Shown here piece after piece: positions 1-8,079 of a stretch of DNA of 64,000 nucleotides. Origin of the DNA: Clostridiaceae bacterium Marseille-Q4145. Lineage in GTDB: Bacteria; Bacillota; Clostridia; Lachnospirales; Lachnospiraceae. The stretch lies in assembly GCA_018223365.1 (NCBI GenBank), contig JAGTTP010000001.1, forward strand, positions 1,306,822 to 1,370,821, given 5' to 3'. Each line of letters opens with the position of its first letter. The first letter of the stretch is position 1. A program made the translations under genes and the position numbers. The notes beneath the pieces were generated by a model, which worked only from the letters and a program-made list of their open reading frames with translations, was not told where the DNA came from and ran no database searches.

Positions 1-33
1 AAGATCGTATCCCTTGCTCCGGAAGTATTATAG
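1..33 (+). CDS. rplN: 50S ribosomal protein L14, 3' end only
   Basis: The first 33 bases read in frame as KIVSLAPEVL followed by TAG, the normal C-terminus of bacterial L14. The rest lies before the window. Its stop codon overlaps the ribosome binding site of rplX (TAGGAGG), so the two genes are tightly coupled. L14 binds 23S rRNA and lies at the 30S-50S interface. Confidence 0.85.
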   Translation, partial: KIVSLAPEVL

Positions 34-46
34 GAGGTATCGGAAT

Positions 47-358
47 ATGTCTACAATGAAAATTAAAAAAGGCGACACCGTCAGAGTCATTGCCGGTACT
101 GACAAAGGAAGCGAAGGCAAGGTTATCGCTGTAAATCATAAAAACAACACCGTTCTTGTTGAAGGTGTAAACATGATTACAAAACACACCAAACCGTCAC
201 CGGCTAATCAGGAAGGCGGAATCATTCATCAGGAAGGACCGATCGACGCTTCTAACGTTATGTTCGTAAGCGATGGAAAAGTTTCCAGAATCGGTTTCAA
301 GATGGACGGAGACAAGAAAGTCCGCGTTGCAAAAGCAACCGGTAAGGTTATCGACTAA
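47..358 (+). CDS. rplX: 50S ribosomal protein L24
   Basis: A 103-residue protein with the KOW motif near the N-terminus (KKGDTVRVIAGTDKGSEGKV) and the typical L24 body (NMITKHTKPS, GGI, V..ASNV). L24 is an early assembly initiator of the 50S subunit. ATG at 47 is chosen because AGGAGG at 32-37 lies 9 bases upstream; an upstream in-frame start at 14 would sit inside rplN. The order rplN-rplX-rplE is the standard spc operon order. Confidence 0.95.
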   Translation: MSTMKIKKGDTVRVIAGTDKGSEGKVIAVNHKNNTVLVEGVNMITKHTKPSPANQEGGIIHQEGPIDASNVMFVSDGKVSRIGFKMDGDKKVRVAKATGKVID

Positions 359-384
359 TATTTGAGGAAGGAGGTCTGGAGAAG

Positions 385-924
385 TTGAGTAGACTCAGTG
401 AGCAGTACAAAAATGAGATCGTAGACGCTATGATCAAAAAATTTGAATATAAAAACATTATGGAAGTGCCGAAGCTTGACAAAGTTGTTATCAACATGGG
501 TGTCGGCGAGGCTAAAGAGAATGCTAAAGTGCTGGATTCTGCAGTAAAAGATCTGGAGACCATCACCGGTCAGAAAGTAGTTCTGACCAGAGCAAAGAAT
601 TCCGTAGCAAACTTCAAAATCCGTGAGGGTATGCCGATCGGATGCAAAGTTACCCTGCGTGGTGAGAAAATGTACGAGTTCGTGGATCGTCTGGTAAACC
701 TGGCGCTCCCGCGTGTACGTGACTTCCGTGGTGTAAACCCGAACGCTTTCGATGGCAGAGGAAACTATGCACTCGGAATCAAAGAACAGCTGATTTTCCC
801 GGAAATTGAATATGATAAAGTGGACAAAGTAAGAGGTATGGATATTATCTTCGTTACTACCGCTAAGACAGACGAGGAGGCTCGTTATCTGTTAAGCTTA
901 TTCAATATGCCATTCGCTAAATAG
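385..924 (+). CDS. rplE: 50S ribosomal protein L5
   Basis: A 179-residue protein, the family's usual length, with the typical L5 segments VINMGVGEA, LTRAKNSVANFKIREGMPIG and RDFRGV. L5 binds 5S rRNA and contacts the P-site tRNA region. The start is TTG at 385, supported by AAGGAGG about 10 bases upstream; the protein would be too short from the next ATG. It lies between rplX and rpsN in the spc operon. Confidence 0.95.
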   Translation: MSRLSEQYKNEIVDAMIKKFEYKNIMEVPKLDKVVINMGVGEAKENAKVLDSAVKDLETITGQKVVLTRAKNSVANFKIREGMPIGCKVTLRGEKMYEFVDRLVNLALPRVRDFRGVNPNAFDGRGNYALGIKEQLIFPEIEYDKVDKVRGMDIIFVTTAKTDEEARYLLSLFNMPFAK

Positions 925-935
925 GAGGGAATTTC

Positions 936-1121
936 ATGGCTAAGACATCGATGAAAATCAAACAGCAGCGCAAACAGAAATTCTCCACCAGAGAATACAG
1001 CCGCTGCAGAATTTGCGGTCGTCCGCATGCTTACCTTAGAAAATATGGAATCTGCAGAATTTGCTTCCGTGAGCTGGCTTATGCAGGCCAGATCCCGGGC
1101 GTAAAGAAAGCAAGCTGGTAG
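936..1121 (+). CDS. rpsN: 30S ribosomal protein S14, zinc-binding (type Z)
   Basis: A 61-residue short S14. Two CxxC pairs (CRICG and CRICF) form the zinc site that marks the type Z paralogue; the zinc-independent form is longer and lacks the cysteines. S14 sits in the 30S head. AGGAGG lies just upstream, 11 bases after rplE ends. A zinc-independent copy induced under zinc limitation may exist elsewhere in the genome (inference). Confidence 0.95.
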   Translation: MAKTSMKIKQQRKQKFSTREYSRCRICGRPHAYLRKYGICRICFRELAYAGQIPGVKKASW

Positions 1122-1136
1122 AAAGGAGACGTCAAA

Positions 1137-1538
1137 ATGACAACGAACGATCCAATCGCAGATATGCTCACTAGAATCCGCAATGCGAACACTGCAAAGC
1201 ATGACACTGTAGATGTTCCGGCATCCAAGATGAAACTTGCAATCGCAGACATCCTGGTTGATGAGGGATATGTTGAGAAATACGATCTGGTAGATAACGG
1301 AAACTTCAAAGATATCCGTATCACCTTAAAATATGGAAAAGACAAAAACGATAAAATTATCGCTGGTCTGAAGAGAATTTCCAAACCGGGTCTGCGTGTA
1401 TACGCAGCAAAGGATGAGCTTCCGAAAGTTCTCGGTGGCCTTGGAATCGCTATCATCTCCACCAATAAAGGTGTGATGACTGACAAGAAAGCTAGACAGC
1501 TGAATGTTGGTGGCGAAGTTCTTGCATTTGTTTGGTAG
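1137..1538 (+). CDS. rpsH: 30S ribosomal protein S8
   Basis: A 133-residue protein of typical S8 length, with N-terminal DPIADMLTRIRNA and C-terminal GGEVLAFVW, both diagnostic. S8 binds the central domain of 16S rRNA, and in E. coli it represses the spc operon by binding its mRNA. Whether that happens here is unknown. AAAGGAGACGTC precedes the ATG. Confidence 0.95.
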   Translation: MTTNDPIADMLTRIRNANTAKHDTVDVPASKMKLAIADILVDEGYVEKYDLVDNGNFKDIRITLKYGKDKNDKIIAGLKRISKPGLRVYAAKDELPKVLGGLGIAIISTNKGVMTDKKARQLNVGGEVLAFVW

Positions 1539-1573
1539 TAAATATTTATTTACCATATAACTCACTGAAAACA

Positions 1574-1595
1574 GAAGGGACAAAGTTGTCCCTTC
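1574..1595 (+). promoter_or_regulatory. Hairpin in the rpsH-rplF gap
   Basis: Ten complementary bases on each side (GAAGGGACAA and TTGTCCCTTC) with a 2-base centre form a tight stem-loop 29 bases before the rplF start. No U-tract follows, so it is not a simple terminator. It could be an mRNA processing or stability element, or a protein-binding site. The base pairing is seen directly; the function is unknown. Confidence 0.5.
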
Positions 1596-1624
1596 CGAAA
1601 ATCTAAGTAAGGAGGATTTGAATT

Positions 1625-2164
1625 ATGTCCCGTATCGGAAGATTACCGGTAGCGATCCCGGACGGAGTAACCGTGACCGTAGCCGAGGGAAACAAAGTGA
1701 CCGTAAAAGGCCCGAAGGGAACTCTGGAAAGAGTACTTCCCGCAGAAATGACAATCAAAGTTGAGGATGGACACGTAGTAGTGACCAGACCGAACGATCT
1801 GAAGAAGATGAAATCTTTACACGGATTAACCAGAACTCTGATTTCTAACATGGTAACTGGTGTTCACACTGGTTATGAGAAAGTTCTTGAGGTAAACGGT
1901 GTTGGTTATCGTTGCTCCAAATCCGGAAAGAACCTGACTCTTCATCTTGGATACTCTCATCCGGTTGAGATGACTGATCCGGAAGGTCTTGAGGCTGTTG
2001 TAGACGGCAACAAGATCACCGTTAAGGGAATCGACAAGGAAAAAGTTGGCCAGTACGCTGCTGAGATTCGCGATAAGAGAAGACCTGAGCCGTATAAGGG
2101 CAAAGGTATCAAGTATGAGACCGAAGTTATCAGACGTAAAGTTGGTAAGACTGGTAAGAAATAA
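1625..2164 (+). CDS. rplF: 50S ribosomal protein L6
   Basis: A 179-residue L6 with the N-terminal MSRIGRLPVAIPDGV and the C-terminal RRPEPYKGKGIKYETE signature. L6 lies near the factor-binding site beside the sarcin-ricin loop. AAGGAGG is placed well before the ATG. The 86-base gap from rpsH is the longest in this part of the operon and carries a hairpin. Confidence 0.95.
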   Translation: MSRIGRLPVAIPDGVTVTVAEGNKVTVKGPKGTLERVLPAEMTIKVEDGHVVVTRPNDLKKMKSLHGLTRTLISNMVTGVHTGYEKVLEVNGVGYRCSKSGKNLTLHLGYSHPVEMTDPEGLEAVVDGNKITVKGIDKEKVGQYAAEIRDKRRPEPYKGKGIKYETEVIRRKVGKTGKK

Positions 2165-2181
2165 ATAAGGAGAGTGTAAAG

Positions 2182-2550
2182 ATGGTTAGTAAGAAATCAA
2201 GAAGCGAAGTTCGCGCTAAAAAGCATTACAGACTGCGCAACCACATCAGCGGCACCGCTGAGAGACCCCGTCTGGCAGTGTTCAGAAGTAATAATCATAT
2301 GTATGCTCAGATTATTGACGACACCGTTGGAAACACTCTGGTATCTGCTTCTACCCTTCAGAAGGATGTAAAAGCTGAGCTTGAGAAAACCAACAACGTT
2401 GATGCAGCAGCATATCTTGGAAAAGTTATCGCAGAGAAAGCCCTTGAAAAAGGAATCAAAGAGGTTGTATTTGACCGTGGCGGATTCATTTATCAGGGTA
2501 AGATTGCAGCACTGGCTGAGGCAGCCCGTGAAGCAGGACTGGAATTTTAG
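2182..2550 (+). CDS. rplR: 50S ribosomal protein L18
   Basis: A 122-residue protein with typical L18 segments: a basic N-terminus, RLRNHISGTAERPRLAVFRS, and C-terminal VFDRGGFIYQGKIAALAEAAREAGLEF. L18 binds 5S rRNA with L5 and helps dock it into the 50S central protuberance. Its GGAGAG binding site follows the rplF stop within 20 bases. Confidence 0.95.
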   Translation: MVSKKSRSEVRAKKHYRLRNHISGTAERPRLAVFRSNNHMYAQIIDDTVGNTLVSASTLQKDVKAELEKTNNVDAAAYLGKVIAEKALEKGIKEVVFDRGGFIYQGKIAALAEAAREAGLEF

Positions 2551-2568
2551 AGGAGGAGGAGACATAAC

Positions 2569-3078
2569 ATGAGACATGAGATCATTGATGCAAGTCAGTT
2601 AGAACTGACTGATAAAGTCGTGTCAATCAAGCGTGTTAGTAAGACCGTAAAAGGCGGACGTAGCATGCGTTTCACGGCTCTGGTAGTCGTTGGTGACGGA
2701 AATGGTCACGTAGGCGCTGGTCTTGGAAAAGCCACTGAAATTCCGGAAGCTATCCGCAAAGGAAAAGAAGATGCCGTTAAGAAACTGGTGACCATCGCAC
2801 TGGATGAGAATAAGAGTATTCCGCATGACAACTTTGGTAAGTTCGGAAGCGCTTCCGTGCTGCTGAAGAAATCCCCGGAAGGTACCGGTATCATCGCAGG
2901 AGGTCCTGCACGTGCCGTTGTAGAGCTTGCTGGTATCAAGAATATCCGTACCAAATCTCTTGGATCTAACAATAAACAGAACGTAGTTCTGGCTACTATC
3001 GATGGACTGGCAAAACTGACTTCTCCGGAGGAAGTTGCTAAGAAGCGTGGTAAATCTGTAGACGAGATCATGGCATAA
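2569..3078 (+). CDS. rpsE: 30S ribosomal protein S5
   Basis: A 169-residue S5. It has the double-stranded RNA-binding N-terminal part (VSKTVKGGRSMRFTALVVVGDGNGHVG) and the C-terminal lobe with KSLGSNNKQNVV. S5 affects decoding accuracy, and spectinomycin resistance mutations map to its N-terminal loop. GGAGGAGG precedes the ATG. Confidence 0.95.
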   Translation: MRHEIIDASQLELTDKVVSIKRVSKTVKGGRSMRFTALVVVGDGNGHVGAGLGKATEIPEAIRKGKEDAVKKLVTIALDENKSIPHDNFGKFGSASVLLKKSPEGTGIIAGGPARAVVELAGIKNIRTKSLGSNNKQNVVLATIDGLAKLTSPEEVAKKRGKSVDEIMA

Positions 3079-3092
3079 GGAGGAGAATGAAA

Positions 3093-3275
3093 ATGGCAGA
3101 GAAATTAAAAATCACATTAGTAAAATCTCCTATCGGCGCCATCCCGAAGCAGAAGGCTACGGTAGAAGCACTTGGTCTGAAGAAAGTAAACAAGACCGTT
3201 GAAATGCCGGATAACGAAGCAGTTCGTGGAATGATCTGGCATGTAAGACACTTAGTAAAAGTGGAAGAAATCTAA
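3093..3275 (+). CDS. rpmD: 50S ribosomal protein L30
   Basis: A 60-residue L30 with the typical KITLVKSPIG start and HTV/RH core (VRGMIWHVRHLVKVEE). Two in-frame ATGs occur at 3087 and 3093. The second lies about 9 bases from AAGGAGG (3077-3083), while the first is only 3 bases away, so 3093 is preferred. It is a small 50S surface protein present in most but not all bacteria. Confidence 0.9.
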   Translation: MAEKLKITLVKSPIGAIPKQKATVEALGLKKVNKTVEMPDNEAVRGMIWHVRHLVKVEEI

Positions 3276-3301
3276 TTATCAGAAAGTAAGGAGGTGTCAC
3301 A

Positions 3302-3742
3302 ATGGACTTATCTAATTTACAGTACGCTGAAGGCTCCAGACAGAGCAACAACTTCAGAAGAGGCCGTGGACATGGTTCAGGAAATGGTAAGACTGCAGGT
3401 AAGGGCCACAAAGGTCAGAAAGCTCGTTCAGGAGCTCCGAGACCGGGCTTTGAGGGTGGTCAGATGCCGTTATACAGAAGACTCCCGAAGAGAGGCTTTA
3501 CCAATCGTAACAGCAGAGAGATCGTTGCGATCAACTTAAGCGCTCTGGAAGCTTTCGAGAATGATAGCGTTGTTTCTGTAGAGACTCTGATTGCAGAAGG
3601 AATCGTTAAGAACCCGAAAGACGGAGTAAAGATTCTTGGAAATGGAGAATTAACCAAGAAACTGACTGTACAGGCAAACGCTTTTTCTGCAAGTGCAGCA
3701 GCTAAAATTGAGGCTCTTGGTGGAAAAGCCGAGGTGATCTAA
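3302..3742 (+). CDS. rplO: 50S ribosomal protein L15
   Basis: A 146-residue L15. The glycine- and arginine-rich N-terminal extension (RRGRGHGSGNGKTAGKGHKG) threads into rRNA, and the C-terminal globular domain ends in KIEALGGKAEVI. AAGGAGG precedes the ATG. Its stop codon overlaps the secY start by one base, a usual arrangement that couples secY translation to L15. Confidence 0.95.
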   Translation: MDLSNLQYAEGSRQSNNFRRGRGHGSGNGKTAGKGHKGQKARSGAPRPGFEGGQMPLYRRLPKRGFTNRNSREIVAINLSALEAFENDSVVSVETLIAEGIVKNPKDGVKILGNGELTKKLTVQANAFSASAAAKIEALGGKAEVI

Positions 3743-5058
3743 TGTTCAAAACCTTGCGGAACGCATTAAAAATTGAAGATATCCGTAAAAAGTTAATCTT
3801 TACATTTTTTATGCTGATTGTTGTACGGTTCGGTTCACAGCTTCCGATTCCGGGTGTGAATAGAAGCTACTTCCAGCAATGGTTTGCACAGCAGACCGGT
3901 GACGCATTCAACTTCTTTGATGCGTTCACCGGTGGTTCTTTTACGAGCATGTCTCTCTTTGCGCTGGGTATTACGCCGTACATCACTTCTTCCATTATTG
4001 TCCAGCTTCTGACTATTGCTATTCCTAAACTGGAAGAGATGCAGAAAGATGGCGAGGACGGAAGAAAGAAAATACAGACCATTTCCCGTTATCTGACCGT
4101 TGTCTTGGCGCTGATCGAAGGTATTGCCATGACGATCGGATTCGGTGGAAGAGGATTGCTGGAATCTGCAACGATTCCGAATATGATTGTTGTCGTGGCT
4201 GCCATGACAGCAGGAAGTGCATTCCTTATGTGGATCGGTGAAGAGATTACACAGTATGGTGTTGGTAATGGTATTTCTATTGTATTGTTAATCAACATCG
4301 TATCCAGAATCCCGGACGATTTCCTAACACTGTTTGATCAGTTTATGAAAGGTAAGACGATTCTGAATGCAGTGCTTGCAGCTTTGATCATTATCGGGGT
4401 TGTACTTGTAACGGTTGTTTTTGTTGTTATCCTGCAGGATGGAGAGCGCAGAATTCCGGTACAGTATGCAAAGAAAATGCAGGGCCGCAAGATGGTTGGC
4501 GGACAGTCCACCAACATACCTCTGAAGGTAAATACTGCAGGTGTAATTCCAGTCATCTTCGCATCTTCGCTGATGAGCTTCCCGGGAGTGATCGCATCAC
4601 TTCTTGGAAAAACGGGTGGAACTGGAATTGGTTCCAAAATTCTGACTGGATTAAGTCAGTCCAGCTGGTGTGATCCCAGCCGGCCGATTTATTCGATCGG
4701 ACTTTTGATTTACATTGTATTAGTTGTATTCTTTGCATACTTCTATACATCCATCACGTTTAATCCGATTGAGGTTTCCAATAATATGAAGCGCCAGGGT
4801 GGATTCATTCCAGGTATTCGTCCGGGTAAGCCGACTACGGAATATCTCAGCAAGATTTTAAATTACATTGTATTTATCGGTGCAGTAGGACTGATTATAG
4901 TATGTGTGATCCCGATTGTATTCAATGGCGTTTTCGGCGCTAATGTTTCCTTCGGCGGTACATCCATCATCATTATTGTCGGAGTTGTTCTGGAGACATT
5001 AAAGCAGATCGAATCTCAGATGCTGGTACGTTACTATAAAGGTTTTCTGAACGATTAG
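3742..5058 (+). CDS. secY: Preprotein translocase subunit SecY
   Basis: A 438-residue membrane protein with ten predicted transmembrane helices, the usual SecY length and topology. Family segments include the N-terminal RFGSQLPIPGVN, the plug-region GGSFTSMSLFALGITPYI, RRIPVQYAKK, and C-terminal QMLVRYYKGFL. It forms the protein-conducting channel with SecE and SecG in the cytoplasmic membrane. It overlaps rplO by one base and is followed by a hairpin before adk. Confidence 0.96.
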   Translation: MFKTLRNALKIEDIRKKLIFTFFMLIVVRFGSQLPIPGVNRSYFQQWFAQQTGDAFNFFDAFTGGSFTSMSLFALGITPYITSSIIVQLLTIAIPKLEEMQKDGEDGRKKIQTISRYLTVVLALIEGIAMTIGFGGRGLLESATIPNMIVVVAAMTAGSAFLMWIGEEITQYGVGNGISIVLLINIVSRIPDDFLTLFDQFMKGKTILNAVLAALIIIGVVLVTVVFVVILQDGERRIPVQYAKKMQGRKMVGGQSTNIPLKVNTAGVIPVIFASSLMSFPGVIASLLGKTGGTGIGSKILTGLSQSSWCDPSRPIYSIGLLIYIVLVVFFAYFYTSITFNPIEVSNNMKRQGGFIPGIRPGKPTTEYLSKILNYIVFIGAVGLIIVCVIPIVFNGVFGANVSFGGTSIIIIVGVVLETLKQIESQMLVRYYKGFLND

Positions 5059-5072
5059 TCGATGAAGAAAAA

Positions 5073-5117
5073 AGCCTGTACGGAAATGCCAATCTGGTAA
5101 TTTTGTACAGGCTATTT
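5073..5117 (+). terminator. Hairpin between secY and adk, possible weak terminator
   Basis: AGCCTGTAC (5073-5081) pairs perfectly with GTACAGGCT (5105-5113) across a 23-base loop, followed by ATTTT. The long loop and short U-run make strong termination doubtful. It may only attenuate transcription or stabilise the mRNA between the ribosomal part of the operon and adk. Confidence 0.4.
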
Positions 5118-5154
5118 TAAAATGTATAAACTGGTATAAATTGGAGAAACTATT

Positions 5155-5799
5155 ATGAAAATCATTATGTTGGGAGCTCCTGGTGCAGGAAAAGGAACTC
5201 AGGCAAAGAAAATTGCAGCGAAATGTGAAATCCCGCACATTTCTACAGGAGATATTTTCCGCGCAAACATTAAAAACGGTACAGAGCTTGGAAAGAAAGC
5301 AAAGACATACATGGATCAGGGACTGCTGGTTCCGGATGAACTGGTATGTGACCTGGTAGTTGACAGAATTCAGCAGGATGACTGTAAGAAGGGATATATT
5401 CTGGATGGATTCCCACGTACGATCCCGCAGGCAGAGAGTCTTGATAAGGCGCTCGCAGCCATTGGTGAAAAAATGGATTATGCTATTGACGTGGAAGTAC
5501 CAGATGAAAATATCGTAAAAAGAATGGGCGGACGCCGCGCATGCGTTGGCTGCGGAGCGACCTATCATCTGGTTTATGCACCGACAAAAAAAGAAGGTAT
5601 TTGTGATGCGTGCGGAGGAGATCTGATTCTTCGTGACGATGACAAGCCGGAAACCGTACAGAAACGTCTGGGTGTTTATCATGAGCAGACCCAGCCGCTG
5701 ATTGATTATTATAAGAAACAGGGTATCCTGAAAGAAGTAGACGGATCCGTTGATATGGAAGATGTCTTCAAGGAGATCCTGAAGATTCTGGGAGTATAA
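5155..5799 (+). CDS. adk: Adenylate kinase
   Basis: A 214-residue cytoplasmic enzyme interconverting ATP + AMP and 2 ADP. The P-loop GAPGAGKGTQ is at residues 7-16, followed by the AMP-binding HISTGDIFR and GYILDGFPRT. The lid carries four cysteines (CVGC and CDAC), which marks the zinc-binding lid form common in Gram-positives. It follows secY, as in most Firmicutes, and map starts 5 bases after it ends. Confidence 0.97.
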   Translation: MKIIMLGAPGAGKGTQAKKIAAKCEIPHISTGDIFRANIKNGTELGKKAKTYMDQGLLVPDELVCDLVVDRIQQDDCKKGYILDGFPRTIPQAESLDKALAAIGEKMDYAIDVEVPDENIVKRMGGRRACVGCGATYHLVYAPTKKEGICDACGGDLILRDDDKPETVQKRLGVYHEQTQPLIDYYKKQGILKEVDGSVDMEDVFKEILKILGV

Positions 5800-5803
5800 A
5801 AAG

Positions 5804-6559
5804 ATGGCAGTTACGGTTAAATCTGCAAGAGAAATTGAATTGATGCGGGAAGCTGGAAGACTTCTGGAAATTGTTCATGACGAGATGGCAAAAATCATCC
5901 GTCCGGGGATTTCCACCATGGATATTAATGAGAGGGGAGACAAGGTGATCCGCGAACTGGGATGTAAACCGAATTTCCTGAATTACGGTGGTTTTCCGGC
6001 ATCCATCTGTGTTTCCGTGAATGAAGAGGTTGTTCATGGAATTCCGCGCAGAGATCATTTCCTGAAAGAAGGAGACATTGTCAGCCTGGATGCAGGATTG
6101 ATTTACAAAGGATATCATTCCGATGCAGCCAGAACTCATGCAGTGGGCACCATCAGTCCGGAGGCACAGAAGCTTCTGGATGTGACGAAGCAGAGTTTCT
6201 TTGAAGGAATTAAGCAGGCGAAAGCAGGCAATCACCTTTTTGATATATCTGCAGCCATCGACGACTATGTGAGCGGTTTTGGATATGGAATCGTTCAGGA
6301 TCTGGTCGGTCATGGAATTGGCACTAATCTCCATGAAGATCCTCAGATTCCGAATTTCCGTCAGAAACGCCACGGCATCAAACTGGTGCCGGGTATGACA
6401 CTGGCCATTGAACCTATGGTCAATATGGGTACCTGGAAAGTAAAATGGCTGGATGATGAATGGACGGTAATATCCGAAGACCATTCGCTCTCTGCTCATT
6501 ATGAGAATACCATTCTCATAACGGATGGAGAACCGGAGATCCTGACACTTCATATGTAG
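5804..6559 (+). CDS. map: Methionine aminopeptidase, type I
   Basis: A 251-residue metalloprotease that removes the initiator Met from nascent proteins. The five metal ligands can be placed: Asp in SLDAGL, Asp in HSDAARTH, His in GHGIGTNLHE, Glu in AIEPM and Glu near the C-terminus (HYENTILIT). There is no N-terminal zinc-finger extension, which fits type Ia. It starts 5 bases after adk and belongs to the same transcript. Confidence 0.96.
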   Translation: MAVTVKSAREIELMREAGRLLEIVHDEMAKIIRPGISTMDINERGDKVIRELGCKPNFLNYGGFPASICVSVNEEVVHGIPRRDHFLKEGDIVSLDAGLIYKGYHSDAARTHAVGTISPEAQKLLDVTKQSFFEGIKQAKAGNHLFDISAAIDDYVSGFGYGIVQDLVGHGIGTNLHEDPQIPNFRQKRHGIKLVPGMTLAIEPMVNMGTWKVKWLDDEWTVISEDHSLSAHYENTILITDGEPEILTLHM

Positions 6560-6579
6560 ATTCGAGAGGAATCATATCT

Positions 6580-6801
6580 ATGGTAAAAATGGAAGTGGGC
6601 ATGCTGGCCAGAAGTAAGGCTGGACATGACAGGAACAGACTCTATGTCATAGACCGTATAGATGCAGAATATGTATGGTTATTAGATGGGGTTCACCACA
6701 CAACGGAGAATCCGAAAAAGAAAAAACGCAGACATGTGCAGGTCATTCACCGGTATGTGTCGTCAGATAGCCAAAACTGGCAGGAGGATAAGAATGTCTA
6801 A
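6580..6801 (+). CDS. KOW-domain RNA-binding protein, L14e-like
   Basis: A 73-residue basic protein with a KOW-like N-terminus (VGMLARSKAGHDRNRLYVID) and a lysine-rich segment, PKKKKRRH. Small L14e/KOW-like proteins are found at this position, between map and infA, in many Clostridia, where they are annotated as RNA-binding. Its exact role is not established. Its last 8 bases overlap the start of infA, so the two are probably translationally coupled. Confidence 0.8.
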   Translation: MVKMEVGMLARSKAGHDRNRLYVIDRIDAEYVWLLDGVHHTTENPKKKKRRHVQVIHRYVSSDSQNWQEDKNV

Positions 6802-7012
6802 AGCAGATGCAATTGAAATTGAAGGAACTGTAATCGAAAAGCTCCCGAATGCAACTTTCCAGGTAGAACTGGAAAATGGTCATAAAGTGCTTGCACATAT
6901 CAGCGGAAAACTCCGTATGAATTTCATCCGTATCTTACCGGGTGATAAAGTGACCATCGAGCTTTCTCCGTATGATCTTTCCAAGGGAAGAATTATTTGG
7001 AGAGATAAATAA
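6794..7012 (+). CDS. infA: Translation initiation factor IF-1
   Basis: A 72-residue single OB-fold protein with diagnostic segments IEIEGTVIEKLPNATFQVELENGH, LAHISGKLRMNFIRILPGD and YDLSKGRI. IF-1 occupies the ribosomal A site during initiation. ATG at 6794 lies just after AGGAGG; reading from the earlier in-frame start at 6686 would add unrelated residues that overlap the KOW gene. The gene ends shortly before a rho-independent terminator. Confidence 0.96.
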   Translation: MSKADAIEIEGTVIEKLPNATFQVELENGHKVLAHISGKLRMNFIRILPGDKVTIELSPYDLSKGRIIWRDK

Positions 7013-7030
7013 GAAAGTTAATATGATTGT

Positions 7031-7065
7031 AAAAGACAGGTCTGTAACGGATCTGTCTTTTTTTT
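7031..7065 (+). terminator. Rho-independent terminator after infA
   Basis: AAAAGACAGGTC pairs with GATCTGTCTTTT, with one mismatch and a short loop (TGTAACG), and runs straight into eight or more T residues. It closes the rplN...infA transcript. A separate promoter follows for rpmJ and the alpha part of the cluster. Confidence 0.85.
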
Positions 7066-7084
7066 GAAATTTTCAAAAAAACTC

Positions 7085-7113
7085 TTGCAATTTGAAAATT
7101 GATATGCTACTAT
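7085..7113 (+). promoter_or_regulatory. Promoter for rpmJ-rpsM-rpsK-rpsD-rpoA
   Basis: TTGCAA (7085-7090) and TACTAT (7108-7113) are separated by exactly 17 bases, placing a sigma-A promoter immediately after the infA terminator. The transcript would have a leader of roughly 160 bases before rpmJ, long enough for regulation. TATACT at 7111 is an alternative -10 with worse spacing. Confidence 0.65.
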
Positions 7114-7183
7114 ACTCTAGTATGATTTTCACGGAGTCTTTGCGCCTGTTTTTGTGCGCTTTTCAATGATTTTTGTGGGGATC

Positions 7184-7209
7184 GGAAACAAGAAACGCCT
7201 TGTTTTCCT
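7184..7209 (+). promoter_or_regulatory. Leader hairpin upstream of rpmJ
   Basis: GGAAACAAG and CTTGTTTTCC pair around the loop AAACGC, with one bulged T. The hairpin lies in the 5' leader between the inferred promoter and rpmJ. Ribosomal protein operons are often autoregulated through such leader structures. No known leader family was recognised, so a regulatory role is inference. Confidence 0.4.
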
Positions 7210-7281
7210 GATAGTTTCGCTTCAGAACCCAGTGGCGGAGGCAAGAAGGAAAACGCAAGATGTGAAAGGAGGATTTTTACG

Positions 7282-7395
7282 ATGAAAGTAAGATCATCTG
7301 TAAAGCCCATTTGCGAAAAATGCAAAATCATCAAAAGAAAAGGCAGTATCAGAGTAATTTGCGAGAATCCGAAGCATAAACAGCGTCAGGGCTAA
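7282..7395 (+). CDS. rpmJ: 50S ribosomal protein L36
   Basis: A 37-residue protein, MKVRSSVKPICEKCKIIKRK to ...KQRQG, with the zinc ligands CxxC, C and H that define the zinc-binding L36 form. It is preceded by AAAGGAGG. It is the last-assembled small 50S protein. The 269 bases between it and rpsM are unusually long for this pair; only an AT-rich stretch and the rpsM binding site are visible there. Confidence 0.95.
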   Translation: MKVRSSVKPICEKCKIIKRKGSIRVICENPKHKQRQG

Positions 7396-7664
7396 TTTCG
7401 CAAACTGTGATTCTTGTGAAAATTTTTTTGTGCGGCTGCATGAACGCATCTTTGATGATGTTGCATGATTACAAAATAGATTTGACCAGGATTATTCACA
7501 ATGATATTGCTTAAAACGGAGAAATGCGGATGCAGAGTATCTGAAAGGTCGGGTATTTATCCGGCTGGATGTACCGAATGTGTATATCCCATTTAGGAAA
7601 GTGTCAGCGGGCACCTATTAAAAAACGCCCGGAACCCAATTTTTTATTAGGAGGAATAATCACA

Positions 7665-8033
7665 ATGGCTCGTATTGCTGGTGTAGATTTACCGAGAGAG
7701 AAACGTGTAGAGATCGGTCTGACTTACATCTTCGGAATCGGAAGAGTAAGCTCCAACCGTATTCTTGCACAGGCTGGGGTTAACCCGGATACCCGTGTCA
7801 GAGATCTGACTGACGATGAGGTAAAGAGAATCAGTGCAGTTATCGACGAGACTCAGACCGTCGAGGGTGATCTGAAGAGACAGATCGCAATGGATATCAA
7901 GAGACTTCAGGAGATCGGATGCTATAGAGGTGTTCGTCATCGTAAGAGCCTTCCGGTTCGTGGTCAGAAAACTAAGACCAACGCAAGAACCAGAAAGGGT
8001 CCGAAGAAGACTGTTGCTAACAAGAAGAAATAA
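7665..8033 (+). CDS. rpsM: 30S ribosomal protein S13
   Basis: A 122-residue S13 starting MARIAGVDLPREKRVEIGLTYI, with helix-two-turn-helix residues and C-terminal RGQKTKTNARTRKGPKK that reaches toward P-site tRNA. ATG at 7665 follows TAGGAGGA; an upstream in-frame start at 7569 lacks a binding site and would add 32 non-family residues. Confidence 0.96.
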   Translation: MARIAGVDLPREKRVEIGLTYIFGIGRVSSNRILAQAGVNPDTRVRDLTDDEVKRISAVIDETQTVEGDLKRQIAMDIKRLQEIGCYRGVRHRKSLPVRGQKTKTNARTRKGPKKTVANKKK

Positions 8034-8079
8034 GTTTCCCGTTAATAGATAGAATTTAAGAAAGTAGGTTAGTTTAGAA

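Noticed and set aside
4999..5682. A 227-residue minus-strand frame over adk
   Set aside because: It runs across the secY end and most of adk on the opposite strand; both are unmistakable genes.
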